Source: Brachyhypopomus gauderio (Eukaryota > Chordata > Actinopteri > Gymnotiformes > Hypopomidae). From it: 64,000 nucleotides of DNA. The translations under genes were made by a program, and so were the position numbers. Each line of letters opens with the position of its first letter. Position 1 is the first letter of the stretch. This document shows, in pieces, positions 32,901-46,707 of the stretch. The notes under the pieces are model-generated. The model had not been told where the DNA came from, did not search any database, and was given only the letters and a program-made list of their open reading frames with translations. Where the stretch lies: contig NW_027506971.1 in the NCBI RefSeq assembly GCF_052324685.1, forward strand, positions 333,001 through 397,000. The letters are read 5' to 3'.

Positions 32901-35900
32901 AGTGTTTCTGTGCATAACTTGGGGCAAAAGTGCAACTTTTGAAGAATGAACTGAAAACTCATATTTTGTTTCAAAACAGTGTTTGGATGTGATAACAAGC
33001 TGTTTTATCATGTTTGTAATGTTACACATGCATTTCCAAACAAGTAGTAAGTCTTGCATTAAGGCGTTCAAAACAGCGTTTGCTGGCGTTGTAAGTGCTC
33101 TAAACAGTGTTTCTGAGCATAACTTGTGGCAAAAGTGCAACTTTTGAAGAATGAACTGAAAACTCATATTTTGTTTCAAAACTGTGTTTGGATGTGATAA
33201 GCTGTTTTATCATGTTTGTGATGTTACACATGCATTTCCAAACAAGTAGTAAGTCTTGCATTAAGGCGTTCAAAACAGCGTTTGCTGGCGCTGTAAGCGC
33301 TCTAAACAGTGTTTCTGAGCATAACTTGGGGCAAAAGTGCAACTTTTGAAGAATGAACTGAAAACTCATATTTTGTTTCAAAACAGTGTTTGGATGTGAT
33401 AACAAGCTGTTTTATCATGTTTGTAATGTTACACATGCATTTCCAAACAAGTAGTAAGTCTTGCATTAAGGCGTTCAAAACAGCGTTTGCTGGCGCTGTA
33501 AGCGCTCTAAACAGTGTTTCTGAGCATAACTTGGGGCAAAAGTGCAACTTTTGAAGAATGAACTGAAAACTCATATTTTGTTTCAAAACTGTGTTTGGAT
33601 GTGATAACAAGCTGTTTTATCATGTTTGTGATGTTACACATGCATTTCCAAACAAGTAGTAAGTCTTGCATTAAGGCGTTCAAAACAGCGTTTGCTGGCG
33701 CTGTAAGCGCTCTAAACAGTGTTTCTGAGCATAACTTGGGGCAAAAGTGCAACTTTTGAAGAATGAACTGAAAACTCATATTTTGTTTCAAAACTGTGTT
33801 TGGATGTGATAACAAGCTGTTTTATCATGTTTGTGATGTTACACATGCATTTCCAAACAAGTAGTAAGTCTTGCATTAAGGCGTTCAAAACAGCGTTTGC
33901 TGGCGCTGTAAGCGCTCTAAACAGTGGTTCTGAGCATAACTTGTGGCAAAAGTGCAACTTTTGAAGAATGAACTGAAAACTCATATTTTGTTTCAAAACT
34001 GTGGATGTGATAAGCTGTTTTATCATGTTTGTGATGTTACACATGCATTTCCAAACAAGTAGTAAGTCTTGCATTAAGGCGTTCAAAACAGCGTTTGCTG
34101 GCGCTGTAAGCGCTCTAAACAGTGGTTCTGAGCATAACTTGTGGCAAAAGTGCAACTTTTGAAGAATGAACTGAAAACTCATATTTTGTTTCAAAACTGT
34201 GTTTGGATGTGATAACAAGCTGTTTTATCATGTTTGTGATGTTACACATGCATTTCCAAACAAGTAGTAAGTCTTGCATTAAGGCGTTCAAAACAGCGTT
34301 TGCTGGCGCTGTAAGCGCTCTAAACAGTGTTTCTGTGCATAACTTGGGGCAAAAGTGCAACTTTTGAAGAATGAACTGAAAACTCATATTTTGTTTCAAA
34401 ACAGTGTTTGGATGTGATAACAAGCTGTTTTATCATGTTTGTAATGTTACACATGCATTTCCAAACAAGTAGTAAGTCTTGCATTAAGGCGTTCAAAACA
34501 GCGTTTGCTGGCGTTGTAAGTGCTCTAAACAGTGTTTCTGAGCATAACTTGTGGCAAAAGTGCAACTTTTGAAGAATGAACTGAAAACTCATATTTTGTT
34601 TCAAAACTGTGTTTGGATGTGATAACAAGCTGTTTTATCATGTTTGTGATGTTACACATGCATTTCCAAACAAGTAGTAAGTCTTGCATTAAGGCGTTCA
34701 AAACAGCGTTTGCTGGCGCTGTAAGCGCTCTAAACAGTGTTTCTGAGCATAACTTGGGGCAAAAGTGCAACTTTTGAAGAATGAACTGAAAACTCATATT
34801 TTGTTTCAAAACTGTGTTTGGATGTGATAACAAGCTGTTTTATCATGTTTGTGATGTTACACATGCATTTCCAAACAAGTAGTAAGTCTTGCATTAAGGC
34901 GTTCAAAACAGCGTTTGCTGGCGCTGTAAGCGCTCTAAACAGTGGTTCTGAGCATAACTTGTGGCAAAAGTGCAACTTTTGAAGAATGAACTGAAAACTC
35001 ATATTTTGTTTCAAAACTGTGTTTGGATGTGATAACAAGCTGTTTTATCATGTTTGTGATGTTACACATGCATTTCCAAACAAGTAGTAAGTCTTGCATT
35101 AAGGCGTTCAAAACAGCGTTTGCTGGCGCTGTAAGCGCTCTAAACAGTGTTTCTGAGCATAACTTGGGGCAAAAGTGCAACTTTTGAAGAATGAACTGAA
35201 AACTCATATTTTGTTTCAAAACAGTGTTTGGATGTGATAACAAGCTGTTTTATCATGTTTGTAATGTTACACATGCATTTCCAAACAAGTAGTAAGTCTT
35301 GCATTAAGGCGTTCAAAACAGCGTTTGCTGGCGCTGTAAGCGCTCTAAACAGTGTTTCTGTGCATAACTTGGGGCAAAAGTGCAACTTTTGAAGAATGAA
35401 CTGAAAACTCGTATTTTGTTTCAAAACAGTGTTTGGATGTGATAACAAGCTGTTTTATCATGTTTGTAATGTTACACATGCATTTCCAAACAAGTAGTAA
35501 GTCTTGCATTAAGGCGTTCAAAACAGCGTTTGCTGGCGTTGTAAGTGCTCTAAACAGTGTTTCTGAGCATAACTTGTGGCAAAAGTGCAACTTTTGAAGA
35601 ATGAACTGAAAACTCATATTTTGTTTCAAAACAGTGTTTGGATGTGATAACAAGCTGTTTTATCATGTTTGTAATGTTACACATGCATTTCCAAACAAGT
35701 AGTAAGTCTTGCATTAAGGCGTTCAAAACAGCGTTTGCTGGCGTTGTAAGTGCTCTAAACAGTGTTTCTGAGCATAACTTGTGGCAAAAGTGCAACTTTT
35801 GAAGAATGAACTGAAAACTCATATTTTGTTTCAAAACTGTGTTTGGATGTGATAAGCTGTTTTATCATGTTTGTGATGTTACACATGCATTTCCAAACAA

Positions 35901-38900
35901 GTAGTAAGTCTTGCATTAAGGCGTTCAAAACAGCGTTTGCTGGCGCTGTAAGCGCTCTAAACAGTGGTTCTGAGCATAACTTGTGGCAAAAGTGCAACTT
36001 TTGAAGAATGAACTGAAAACTCATATTTTGTTTCAAAACTGTGTTTGGATGTGATAACAAGCTGTTTTATCATGTTTGTGATGTTACACATGCATTTCCA
36101 AACAAGTAGTAAGTCTTGCATTAAGGCGTTCAAAACAGCGTTTGCTGGCGCTGTAAGCGCTCTAAACAGTGTTTCTGTGCATAACTTGGGGCAAAAGTGC
36201 AACTTTTGAAGAATGAACTGAAAACTCGTATTTTGTTTCAAAACAGTGTTTGGATGTGATAACAAGCTGTTTTATCATGTTTGTAATTTTACACATGCAT
36301 TTCCAAACAAGTAGTAAGTCTTGCATTAAGGCGTTCAAAACAGCGTTTGCTGGCGTTGTAAGTGCTCTAAACAGTGTTTCTGAGCATAACTTGTGGCAAA
36401 AGTGCAACTTTTGAAGAATGAACTGAAAACTCATATTTTGTTTCAAAACTGTGTTTGGATGTGATAACAAGCTGTTTTATCATGTTTGTGATGTTACACA
36501 TGCATTTCCAAACAAGTAGTAAGTCTTGCATTAAGGCGTTCAAAACAGCGTTTGCTGGCGCTGTAAGCGCTCTAAACAGTGTTTCTGAGCATAACTTGGG
36601 GCAAAAGTGCAACTTTTGAAGAATGAACTGAAAACTCATATTTTGTTTCAAAACTGTGTTTGGATGTGATAACAAGCTGTTTTATCATGTTTGTAATGTT
36701 ACACATGCATTTCCAAACAAGTAGTAAGTCTTGCATTAAGGCGTTCAAAACAGCGTTTGCTGGCGTTGTAAGTGCTCTAAACAGTGTTTCTGAGCATAAC
36801 TTGTGGCAAAAGTGCAACTTTTGAAGAATGAACTGAAAACTCATATTTTGTTTCAAAACTGTGTTTGGATGTGATAACAAGCTGTTTTATCATGTTTGTG
36901 ATGTTACACATGCATTTCCAAACAAGTAGTAAGTCTTGCATTAAGGCGTTCAAAACAGCGTTTGCTGGCGCTGTAAGCGCTCTAAACAGTGTTTCTGAGC
37001 ATAACTTGGGGCAAAAGTGCAACTTTTGAAGAATGAACTGAAAACTCATATTTTGTTTCAAAACTGTGTTTGGATGTGATAACAAGCTGTTTTATCATGT
37101 TTGTGATGTTACACATGCATTTCCAAACAAGTAGTAAGTCTTGCATTAAGGCGTTCAAAACAGCGTTTGCTGGCGCTGTAAGCGCTCTAAACAGTGTTTC
37201 TGAGCATAACTTGGGGCAAAAGTGCAACTTTTGAAGAATGAACTGAAAACTCATATTTTGTTTCAAAACTGTGTTTGGATGTGATAACAAGCTGTTTTAT
37301 CATGTTTGTGATGTTACACATGCATTTCCAAACAAGTAGTAAGTCTTGCATTAAGGCGTTCAAAACAGCGTTTGCTGGCGTTGTAAGTGCTCTAAACAGT
37401 GTTTCTGAGCATAACTTGTGGCAAAAGTGCAACTTTTGAAGGATGAACTGAAAACTCATATTTTGTTTCAAAACTGTGTTTGGATGTGATAACAAGCTGT
37501 TTTATCATGTTTGTGATGTTACACATGCATTTCCAAACAAGTAGTAAGTCTTGCATTAAGGCGTTCAAAACAGCGTTTGCTGGCGCTGTAAGCGCTCTAA
37601 ACAGTGTTTCTGAGCATAACTTGGGGCAAAAGTGCAACTTTTGAAGAATGAACTGAAAACTCATATTTTGTTTCAAAACTGTGTTTGGATGTGATAACAA
37701 GCTGTTTTATCATGTTTGTAATGTTACACATGCATTTCCAAACAAGTAGTAAGTCTTGCATTAAGGCATTCAAAACAGCGTTTGCTGGCGTTGTAAGTGC
37801 TCTAAACAGTGTTTCTGAGCATAACTTGTGGCAAAAGTGCAACTTTTGAAGAATGAACTGAAAACTCATATTTTGTTTCAAAACTGTGTTTGGATGTGAT
37901 AACAAGCTGTTTTATCATGTTTGTGATGTTACACATGCAGTTCCAAACAAGTAGTAAGTCTTGCATTAAGGCGTTCAAAACAGCGTTTGCTGGCGCTGTA
38001 AGCGCTCTAAACAGTGTTTCTGAGCATAACTTGGGGCAAAAGTGCAACTTTTGAAGAATGAACTGAAAACTCATATTTTGTTTCAAAACAGTGTTTGGAT
38101 GTGATAACAAGCTGTTTTATCATGTTTGTGATGTTACACATGCATTTCCAAACAAGTAGTAAGTCTTGCATTAAGGCGTTCAAAACAGCGTTTGCTGGCG
38201 CTGTAAGCGCTCTAAACAGTGTTTCTGAGCATAACTTGGGGCAAAAGTGCAACTTTTGAAGAATGAACTGAAAACTCATATTTTGTTTCAAAACTGTGTT
38301 TGGATGTGATAACAAGCTGTTTTATCATGTTTGTAATGTTACACATGCATTTCCAAACAAGTAGTAAGTCTTGCATTAAGGCATTCAAAACAGCGTTTGC
38401 TGGCGTTGTAAGTGCTCTAAACAGTGTTTCTGAGCATAACTTGTGGCAAAAGTGCAACTTTTGAAGAATGAACTGAAAACTCATATTTTGTTTCAAAACT
38501 GTGTTTGGATGTGATAACAAGCTGTTTTATCATGTTTGTAATGTTACACATGCATTTCCAAACAAGTAGTAAGTCTTGCATTAAGGCATTCAAAACAGCG
38601 TTTGCTGGCGTTGTAAGTGCTCTAAACAGTGTTTCTGAGCATAACTTGTGGCAAAAGTGCAACTTTTGAAGAATGAACTGAAAACTCATATTTTGTTTCA
38701 AAACTGTGTTTGGATGTGATAACAAGCTGTTTTATCATGTTTGTGATGTTACACATGCAGTTCCAAACAAGTAGTAAGTCTTGCATTAAGGCGTTCAAAA
38801 CAGCGTTTGCTGGCGCTGTAAGCGCTCTAAACAGTGTTTCTGAGCATAACTTGGGGCAAAAGTGCAACTTTTGAAGAATGAACTGAAAACTCATATTTTG

Positions 38901-41900
38901 TTTCAAAACAGTGTTTGGATGTGATAACAAGCTGTTTTATCATGTTTGTGATGTTACACATGCATTTCCAAACAAGTAGTAAGTCTTGCATTAAGGCGTT
39001 CAAAACAGCGTTTGCTGGCGCTGTAAGCGCTCTAAACAGTGTTTCTGAGCATAACTTGGGGCAAAAGTGCAACTTTTGAAGAATGAACTGAAAACTCATA
39101 TTTTGTTTCAAAACTGTGTTTGGATGTGATAACAAGCTGTTTTATCATGTTTGTGATGTTACACATGCATTTCCAAACAAGTAGTAAGTCTTGCATTAAG
39201 GCGTTCAAAACAGCGTTTGCTGGCGCTGTAAGCGCTCTAAACAGTGTTTCTGAGCATAACTTGGGGCAAAAGTGCAACTTTTGAAGAATGAACTGAAAAC
39301 TCATATTTTGTTTCAAAACTGTGTTTGGATGTGATAACAAGCTGTTTTATCATGTTTGTAATGTTACACATGCATTTCCAAACAAGTAGTAAGTCTTGCA
39401 TTAAGGCATTCAAAACAGCGTTTGCTGGCGTTGTAAGTGCTCTAAACAGTGTTTCTGAGCATAACTTGTGGCAAAAGTGCAACTTTTGAAGAATGAACTG
39501 AAAACTCATATTTTGTTTCAAAACTGTGTTTGGATGTGATAACAAGCTGTTTTATCATGTTTGTAATGTTACACATGCATTTCCAAACAAGTAGTAAGTC
39601 TTGCATTAAGGCATTCAAAACAGCGTTTGCTGGCGTTGTAAGTGCTCTAAACAGTGTTTCTGAGCATAACTTGTGGCAAAAGTGCAACTTTTGAAGAATG
39701 AACTGAAAACTCATATTTTGTTTCAAAACTGTGTTTGGATGTGATAACAAGCTGTTTTATCATGTTTGTGATGTTACACATGCAGTTCCAAACAAGTAGT
39801 AAGTCTTGCATTAAGGCGTTCAAAACAGCGTTTGCTGGCGCTGTAAGCGCTCTAAACAGTGTTTCTGAGCATAACTTGGGGCAAAAGTGCAACTTTTGAA
39901 GAATGAACTGAAAACTCATATTTTGTTTCAAAACTGTGTTTGGATGTGATAACAAGCTGTTTTATCATGTTTGTAATGTTACACATGCATTTCCAAACAA
40001 GTAGTAAGTCTTGCATTAAGGCGTTCAAAACAGCGTTTGCTGGCGTTGTAAGTGCTCTAAACAGTGTTTCTGAGCATAACTTGTGGCAAAAGTGCAACTT
40101 TTGAAGAATGAACTGAAAACTCATATTTTGTTTCAAAACTGTGTTTGGATGTGATAACAAGCTGTTTTATCATGTTTGTAATGTTACACATGCATTTCCA
40201 AACAAGTAGTAAGTCTTGCATTAAGGCATTCAAAACAGCGTTTGCTGGCGTTGTAAGTGCTCTAAACAGTGTTTCTGAGCATAACTTGTGGCAAAAGTGC
40301 AACTTTTGAAGAATGAACTGAAAACTCATATTTTGTTTCAAAACTGTGTTTGGATGTGATAACAAGCTGTTTTATCATGTTTGTGATGTTACACATGCAG
40401 TTCCAAACAAGTAGTAAGTCTTGCATTAAGGCGTTCAAAACAGCGTTTGCTGGCGCTGTAAGCGCTCTAAACAGTGTTTCTGAGCATAACTTGGGGCAAA
40501 AGTGCAACTTTTGAAGAATGAACTGAAAACTCATATTTTGTTTCAAAACAGTGTTTGGATGTGATAACAAGCTGTTTTATCATGTTTGTGATGTTACACA
40601 TGCATTTCCAAACAAGTAGTAAGTCTTGCATTAAGGCGTTCAAAACAGCGTTTGCTGGCGCTGTAAGCGCTCTAAACAGTGTTTCTGAGCATAACTTGGG
40701 GCAAAAGTGCAACTTTTGAAGAATGAACTGAAAACTCATATTTTGTTTCAAAACTGTGTTTGGATGTGATAACAAGCTGTTTTATCATGTTTGTGATGTT
40801 ACACATGCATTTCCAAACAAGTAGTAAGTCTTGCATTAAGGCGTTCAAAACAGCGTTTGCTGGCGCTGTAAGCGCTCTAAACAGTGTTTCTGAGCATAAC
40901 TTGGGGCAAAAGTGCAACTTTTGAAGAATGAACTGAAAACTCATATTTTGTTTCAAAACTGTGTTTGGATGTGATAACAAGCTGTTTTATCATGTTTGTG
41001 ATGTTACACATGCAGTTCCAAACAAGTAGTAAGTCTTGCATTAAGGCGTTCAAAACAGCGTTTGCTGGCGCTGTAAGCGCTCTAAACAGTGTTTCTGAGC
41101 ATAACTTGGGGCAAAAGTGCAACTTTTGAAGAATGAACTGAAAACTCATATTTTGTTTCAAAACTGTGTTTGGATGTGATAACAAGCTGTTTTATCATGT
41201 TTGTGATGTTACACATGCATTTCCAAACAAGTAGTAAGTCTTGCATTAAGGCGTTCAAAACAGCGTTTGCTGGCGCTGTAAGCGCTCTAAACAGTGTTTC
41301 TGAGCATAACTTGGGGCAAAAGTGCAACTTTTGAAGAATGAACTGAAAACTCATATTTTGTTTCAAAACTGTGTTTGGATGTGATAACAAGCTGTTTTAT
41401 CATGTTTGTGATGTTACACATGCAGTTCCAAACAAGTAGTAAGTCTTGCATTAAGGCGTTCAAAACAGCGTTTGCTGGCGCTGTAAGCGCTCTAAACAGT
41501 GTTTCTGAGCATAACTTGGGGCAAAAGTGCAACTTTTGAAGAATGAACTGAAAACTCATATTTTGTTTCAAAACAGTGTTTGGATGTGATAACAAGCTGT
41601 TTTATCATGTTTGTAATGTTACACATGTATTTCCAAACAAGTAGTAAGTCTTGCATTAAGGCGTTCAAAACAGCGTTTGCTGGCGTTGTAAGTGCTCTAA
41701 ACAGTGTTTCTGAGCATAACTTGTGGCAAAAGTGCAACTTTTGAAGAATGAACTGAAAACTCATATTTTGTTTCAAAACTGTGTTTGGATGTGATAACAA
41801 GCTGTTTTATCATGTTTGTGATGTTACACATGCATTTCCAAACAAGTAGTAAGTCTTGCATTAAGGCGTTCAAAACAGCGTTTGCTGGCGTTGTAAGTGC

Positions 41901-44900
41901 TCTAAACAGTGTTTCTGAGCATAACTTGTGGCAAAAGTGCAACTTTTGAAGAATGAACTGAAAACTCATATTTTGTTTCAAAACTGTGTTTGGATGTGAT
42001 AACAAGCTGTTTTATCATGTTTGTGATGTTACACATGCAGTTCCAAACAAGTAGTAAGTCTTGCATTAAGGCGTTCAAAACAGCGTTTGCTGGCGCTGTA
42101 AGCGCTCTAAACAGTGTTTCTGAGCATAACTTGGGGCAAAAGTGCAACTTTTGAAGAATGAACTGAAAACTCATATTTTGTTTCAAAACAGTGTTTGGAT
42201 GTGATAACAAGCTGTTTTATCATGTTTGTGATGTTACACATGCATTTCCAAACAAGTAGTAAGTCTTGCATTAAGGCGTTCAAAACAGCGTTTGCTGGCG
42301 CTGTAAGCGCTCTAAACAGTGTTTCTGAGCATAACTTGGGGCAAAAGTGCAACTTTTGAAGAATGAACTGAAAACTCATATTTTGTTTCAAAACTGTGTT
42401 TGGATGTGATAACAAGCTGTTTTATCATGTTTGTGATGTTACACATGCATTTCCAAACAAGTAGTAAGTCTTGCATTAAGGCGTTCAAAACAGCGTTTGC
42501 TGGCGCTGTAAGCGCTCTAAACAGTGTTTCTGAGCATAACTTGGGGCAAAAGTGCAACTTTTGAAGAATGAACTGAAAACTCATATTTTGTTTCAAAACT
42601 GTGTTTGGATGTGATAACAAGCTGTTTTATCATGTTTGTGATGTTACACATGCAGTTCCAAACAAGTAGTAAGTCTTGCATTAAGGCGTTCAAAACAGCG
42701 TTTGCTGGCGCTGTAAGCGCTCTAAACAGTGTTTCTGAGCATAACTTGGGGCAAAAGTGCAACTTTTGAAGAATGAACTGAAAACTCATATTTTGTTTCA
42801 AAACTGTGTTTGGATGTGATAACAAGCTGTTTTATCATGTTTGTGATGTTACACATGCATTTCCAAACAAGTAGTAAGTCTTGCATTAAGGCGTTCAAAA
42901 CAGCGTTTGCTGGCGCTGTAAGCGCTCTAAACAGTGTTTCTGAGCATAACTTGGGGCAAAAGTGCAACTTTTGAAGAATGAACTGAAAACTCATATTTTG
43001 TTTCAAAACTGTGTTTGGATGTGATAACAAGCTGTTTTATCATGTTTGTAATGTTACACATGCATTTCCAAACAAGTAGTAAGTCTTGCATTAAGGCATT
43101 CAAAACAGCGTTTGCTGGCGTTGTAAGTGCTCTAAACAGTGTTTCTGAGCATAACTTGTGGCAAAAGTGCAACTTTTGAAGAATGAACTGAAAACTCATA
43201 TTTTGTTTCAAAACTGTGTTTGGATGTGATAACAAGCTGTTTTATCATGTTTGTAATGTTACACATGCATTTCCAAACAAGTAGTAAGTCTTGCATTAAG
43301 GCATTCAAAACAGCGTTTGCTGGCGTTGTAAGTGCTCTAAACAGTGTTTCTGAGCATAACTTGTGGCAAAAGTGCAACTTTTGAAGAATGAACTGAAAAC
43401 TCATATTTTGTTTCAAAACTGTGTTTGGATGTGATAACAAGCTGTTTTATCATGTTTGTGATGTTACACATGCAGTTCCAAACAAGTAGTAAGTCTTGCA
43501 TTAAGGCGTTCAAAACAGCGTTTGCTGGCGCTGTAAGCGCTCTAAACAGTGTTTCTGAGCATAACTTGGGGCAAAAGTGCAACTTTTGAAGAATGAACTG
43601 AAAACTCATATTTTGTTTCAAAACAGTGTTTGGATGTGATAACAAGCTGTTTTATCATGTTTGTAATGTTACACATGCATTTCCAAACAAGTAGTAAGTC
43701 TTGCATTAAGGCGTTCAAAACAGCGTTTGCTGGCGTTGTAAGTGCTCTAAACAGTGTTTCTGAGCATAACTTGTGGCAAAAGTGCAACTTTTGAAGAATG
43801 AACTGAAAACTCATATTTTGTTTCAAAACTGTGTTTGGATGTGATAACAAGCTGTTTTATCATGTTTGTGATGTTACACATGCATTTCCAAACAAGTAGT
43901 AAGTCTTGCATTAAGGCGTTCAAAACAGCGTTTGCTGGCGTTGTAAGTGCTCTAAACAGTGTTTCTGAGCATAACTTGTGGCAAAAGTGCAACTTTTGAA
44001 GAATGAACTGAAAACTCATATTTTGTTTCAAAACTGTGTTTGGATGTGATAACAAGCTGTTTTATCATGTTTGTGATGTTACACATGCATTTCCAAACAA
44101 GTAGTAAGTCTTGCATTAAGGCGTTCAAAACAGCGTTTGCTGGCGCTGTAAGCGCTCTAAACAGTGGTTCTGAGCATAACTTGTGGCAAAAGTGCAACTT
44201 TTGAAGAATGAACTGAAAACTCATATTTTGTTTCAAAACTGTGTTTGGATGTGATAACAAGCTGTTTTATCATGTTTGTGATGTTACACATGCATTTCCA
44301 AACAAGTAGTAAGTCTTGCATTAAGGCGTTCAAAACAGCGTTTGCTGGCGTTGTAAGTGCTCTAAACAGTGTTTCTGAGCATAACTTGTGGCAAAAGTGC
44401 AACTTTTGAAGAATGAACTGAAAACTCATATTTTGTTTCAAAACAGTGTTTGGATGTGATAACAAGCTGTTTTATCATGTTTGTAATGTTACACATGCAT
44501 TTCCAAACAAGTAGTAAGTCTTGCATTAAGGCGTTCAAAACAGCGTTTGCTGGCGCTGTAAGCGCTCTAAACAGTGTTTCTGAGCATAACTTGGGGCAAA
44601 AGTGCAACTTTTGAAGAATGAACTGAAAACTCATATTTTGTTTCAAAACAGTGTTTGGATGTGATAACAAGCTGTTTTATCATGTTTGTAATGTTACACA
44701 TGCATTTCCAAACAAGTAGTAAGTCTTGCATTAAGGCGTTCAAAACAGCGTTTGCTGGCGTTGTAAGTGCTCTAAACAGTGTTTCAGAGCATAACTTGTG
44801 GCAAAAGTGCAACTTTTGAAGAATGAACTGAAAACTCATATTTTGTTTCAAAACTGTGTTTGGATGTGATAACAAGCTGTTTTATCATGTTTGTGATGTT

Positions 44901-44993
44901 ACACATGCATTTCCAAACAAGTAGTAAGTCTTGCATTAAGGCGTTCAAAACAGCGTTTGCTGGCGCTGTAAGCGCTCTAAACAGTGGTTCTGA
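29990..44993 (+). repeat. 205-bp satellite, array 3
   Basis: About 73.3 monomers. By count, 73 monomers plus 54 bases minus 19. The 19 bases are five copies of the 3-bp deletion (31972, 32789, 33196, about 34009, 35851) plus one 4-bp deletion (GTGTTTGGATG to GTGGATG) at about 34001. The left third carries the GAATG/GAAAG variants of arrays 1 and 2. From about 37.8 kb onward a CACATGCAGTTCC variant (G for T) recurs every two to five monomers and marks a different, more recently spread set. From about 40.9 kb the array is repeated at +14,051 bp in array 4. Confidence 0.97.
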
Positions 44994-45215
44994 CCCAGAT
45001 AGCAAAATTATTATGGCCCAGATGTGGCCCACTTGCCACATTTTCATCTGGCCCACTTGCCACACTGATTACCGGGCCTTAAGTGGGCCACTCCCGGTTG
45101 CCAGATTTGGGCCACATGTCAGCCAAAAGAGAAGCACACATTTGGGCCAGATGTGGGCCACAAGCTGACTACAAGGTGTGGGCCATATCTGGAACAGATC
45201 TGCACCAGACTCATT
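44994..45215 (+). repeat. Left subterminal repeats of 3.8-kb element, copy 1
   Basis: Strings such as GGCCCAGATGTGGCCCAC, TGGCCCACTTGCCACA (twice), AGTGGGCCACTCCC, TTGGGCCAGATGTGGGCCACA and GTGTGGGCCATATCTGG recur every 20-40 bp. Dense subterminal repeats of this kind are typical binding platforms for transposases. Confidence 0.8.
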
Positions 45216-45283
45216 TCAGTAATAAAACTATTCTGGAAGCACAAAATGAATGCAAACACTGGAATTAGTGCAAAAGAATTTAA

Positions 45284-45289
45284 TTTATT
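45284..45289 (-). terminator. Polyadenylation signal on the minus strand, copy 1
   Basis: TTTATT on the + strand, AATAAA on the minus strand, about 110 bp beyond the last DUF4806-like exon. It supports a minus-strand transcription unit running from about 47.8 to 45.28 kb. Confidence 0.45.
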
Positions 45290-45401
45290 TAACACTCAAA
45301 ACAACCTCCTCCTTCCAGATCACTGTCCAGTACAAAAACATTGGATTGATTTACATAACAGTATTTGACAACATTCAAACGTTACAATTTTGGTGTGAAT
45401 C

Positions 45402-45535
45402 TCACACACACTGTCTCTTCTGCCGTAGCTTCCTCCATCCTTCTCTGTTCATTGCTAAATGTAGCCATATATTAACGTAGAACTCAATTTCTTGATTTGT
45501 GGCCGGTCTGGTGAGCCAATTTCTTCTAACAGCTC
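45402..45535 (-). pseudogene. DUF4806-like terminal exon Z, copy 1
   Basis: On the minus strand a long pyrimidine tract ending TTTTCCACAAAG leads into an exon that, entered in phase 1, reads AVRRNWLTRPATNQEIEF... then IWLHLAMNREGWRKLRQKR and a stop at 45402-45404. The pattern AVRxN, AT, EIE, WLxxA, REGxR matches my recollection of the C-terminal end of DUF4806 (PF16064) proteins, which are widespread in fish and insects and of unknown function. Exon Y aligns with it without gaps, 18 of 40 residues identical, from the same acceptor phase. No complete upstream gene was found, so I treat it as a remnant or captured exon. Confidence 0.6.
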
Positions 45536-45559
45536 CTTTGTGGAAAACAAAGAGCAAAA

Positions 45560-46256
45560 CAAAAAAGGAGATTGTTTAGTAAAGCAAGTGTTATAGAAGC
45601 TTATCACCATTTCTAATCAAATTGGAAACATTATATTCAAAAACACACTACTGAGCTCAAAATGTGTATTTAAATCTACTTATTTAAATTAGCTGTTGTC
45701 TTTTATCCTTTTTAAAATGAAAAATGTTAACCATGCAAGATTAACCTATTCACACTCATGCTGAAGTTACACACTTCCTTTATTACAGCTGAGACAAACA
45801 TTTTGCTTTAAAGCATTAAGTACATTTCAAGGAATTAATTTATGGTAATCAAACAAGTTAGTAGTACAATACAGCACCTACCAGCAATCACATCTTTTAG
45901 GAACAAGCTGCTGAATGCCATTTTCCCATTTATGTCCTGCCAGTTTAACTTCTTGGCTAGAGTTAGCCAGTTTGCTTCATGATTCGCCACACAGTATCCT
46001 TAATAACAATAACAACATTGTCAACATTATCAACATTATCAACACAAGCACATTAATCAAGAATATAATTTGTACATAATTTTCCTGAAAACAGGCTATA
46101 AAACAAAGATAAAACATTGAAAAAGTCAAGCACAAAACAATACTTGCTTGAAACAAGCTTTGTAAAACAGATTTAAACAAATCCAAGTAATTTTAGATGA
46201 AACAAACACCAAGGCCTCAAAATGAAATTAATCACAAAACAAAAGTATTGTCCCTT
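45560..46256. other. Intron-like AT-rich stretch in 3.8-kb element, copy 1
   Basis: No supported gene. It includes AACATTATCAACATTATCAAC-type short repeats at about 46010-46045 and a CTTGAAACAAGC inverted pair near 46147. It lies between exons Z and Y of the minus-strand gene model. Confidence 0.5.
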
Positions 46257-46420
46257 TTAAATATTAACAGGTGGTTGCTGATTTGCCAGGCTAGCCCTTT
46301 GCTCTCTCCTTGCCTGCCTCCCACCTTCTCGATCCATGGATGGGTGTTGCCATCTCTTCATCCACATTTCTATTTCTTGGGCAGCAGCCTTCATCGTAAT
46401 CCTGTTACATCTAACTGCAC
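46257..46420 (-). pseudogene. DUF4806-like terminal exon Y, copy 1
   Basis: Minus-strand acceptor TTTTGTATTTCCAG at 46421, then phase-1 reading AVRCNRITMKAAAQEIEMWM..., RWQHPSMDREGGRQARREQ and a stop at 46257-46259, giving 53 residues. QEIE, W, DREGGR and the Arg-rich tail are the features expected at the end of DUF4806 proteins. It is homologous to exon Z some 900 bp further on, in the same phase, so the gene has, or had, two alternative last exons or a tandem exon duplication. The + strand frame over the same bases (46197-46787) is a shadow. Confidence 0.6.
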
Positions 46421-46707
46421 CTGGAAATACAAAATACTTAAGACATTGAGCACAGCCACCTTTTCACCTTCACTGCCACACCTGACCCACATCTTAACCA
46501 CAAGCACTATTGGGTCATTATTGTTGCATTACACACCACCATTTAATGTGAGAAATGAAATTATAGAATGCAAGTCAATAACCATTTTAAATAAAATTCT
46601 AAGTGTTTTAAAATATTACTGGTGTGATGGCTTAGATAAACGTTTGTATGGCAAAGTTGCATTTTCAAACAAATGCTCACATCAAAAAGCAGAAAGCATA
46701 CCAATTA

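Noticed and set aside
44860..45168. Open frame running from satellite into the 3.8-kb element
   Set aside because: It spans an insertion junction, so it cannot be an ancestral gene.
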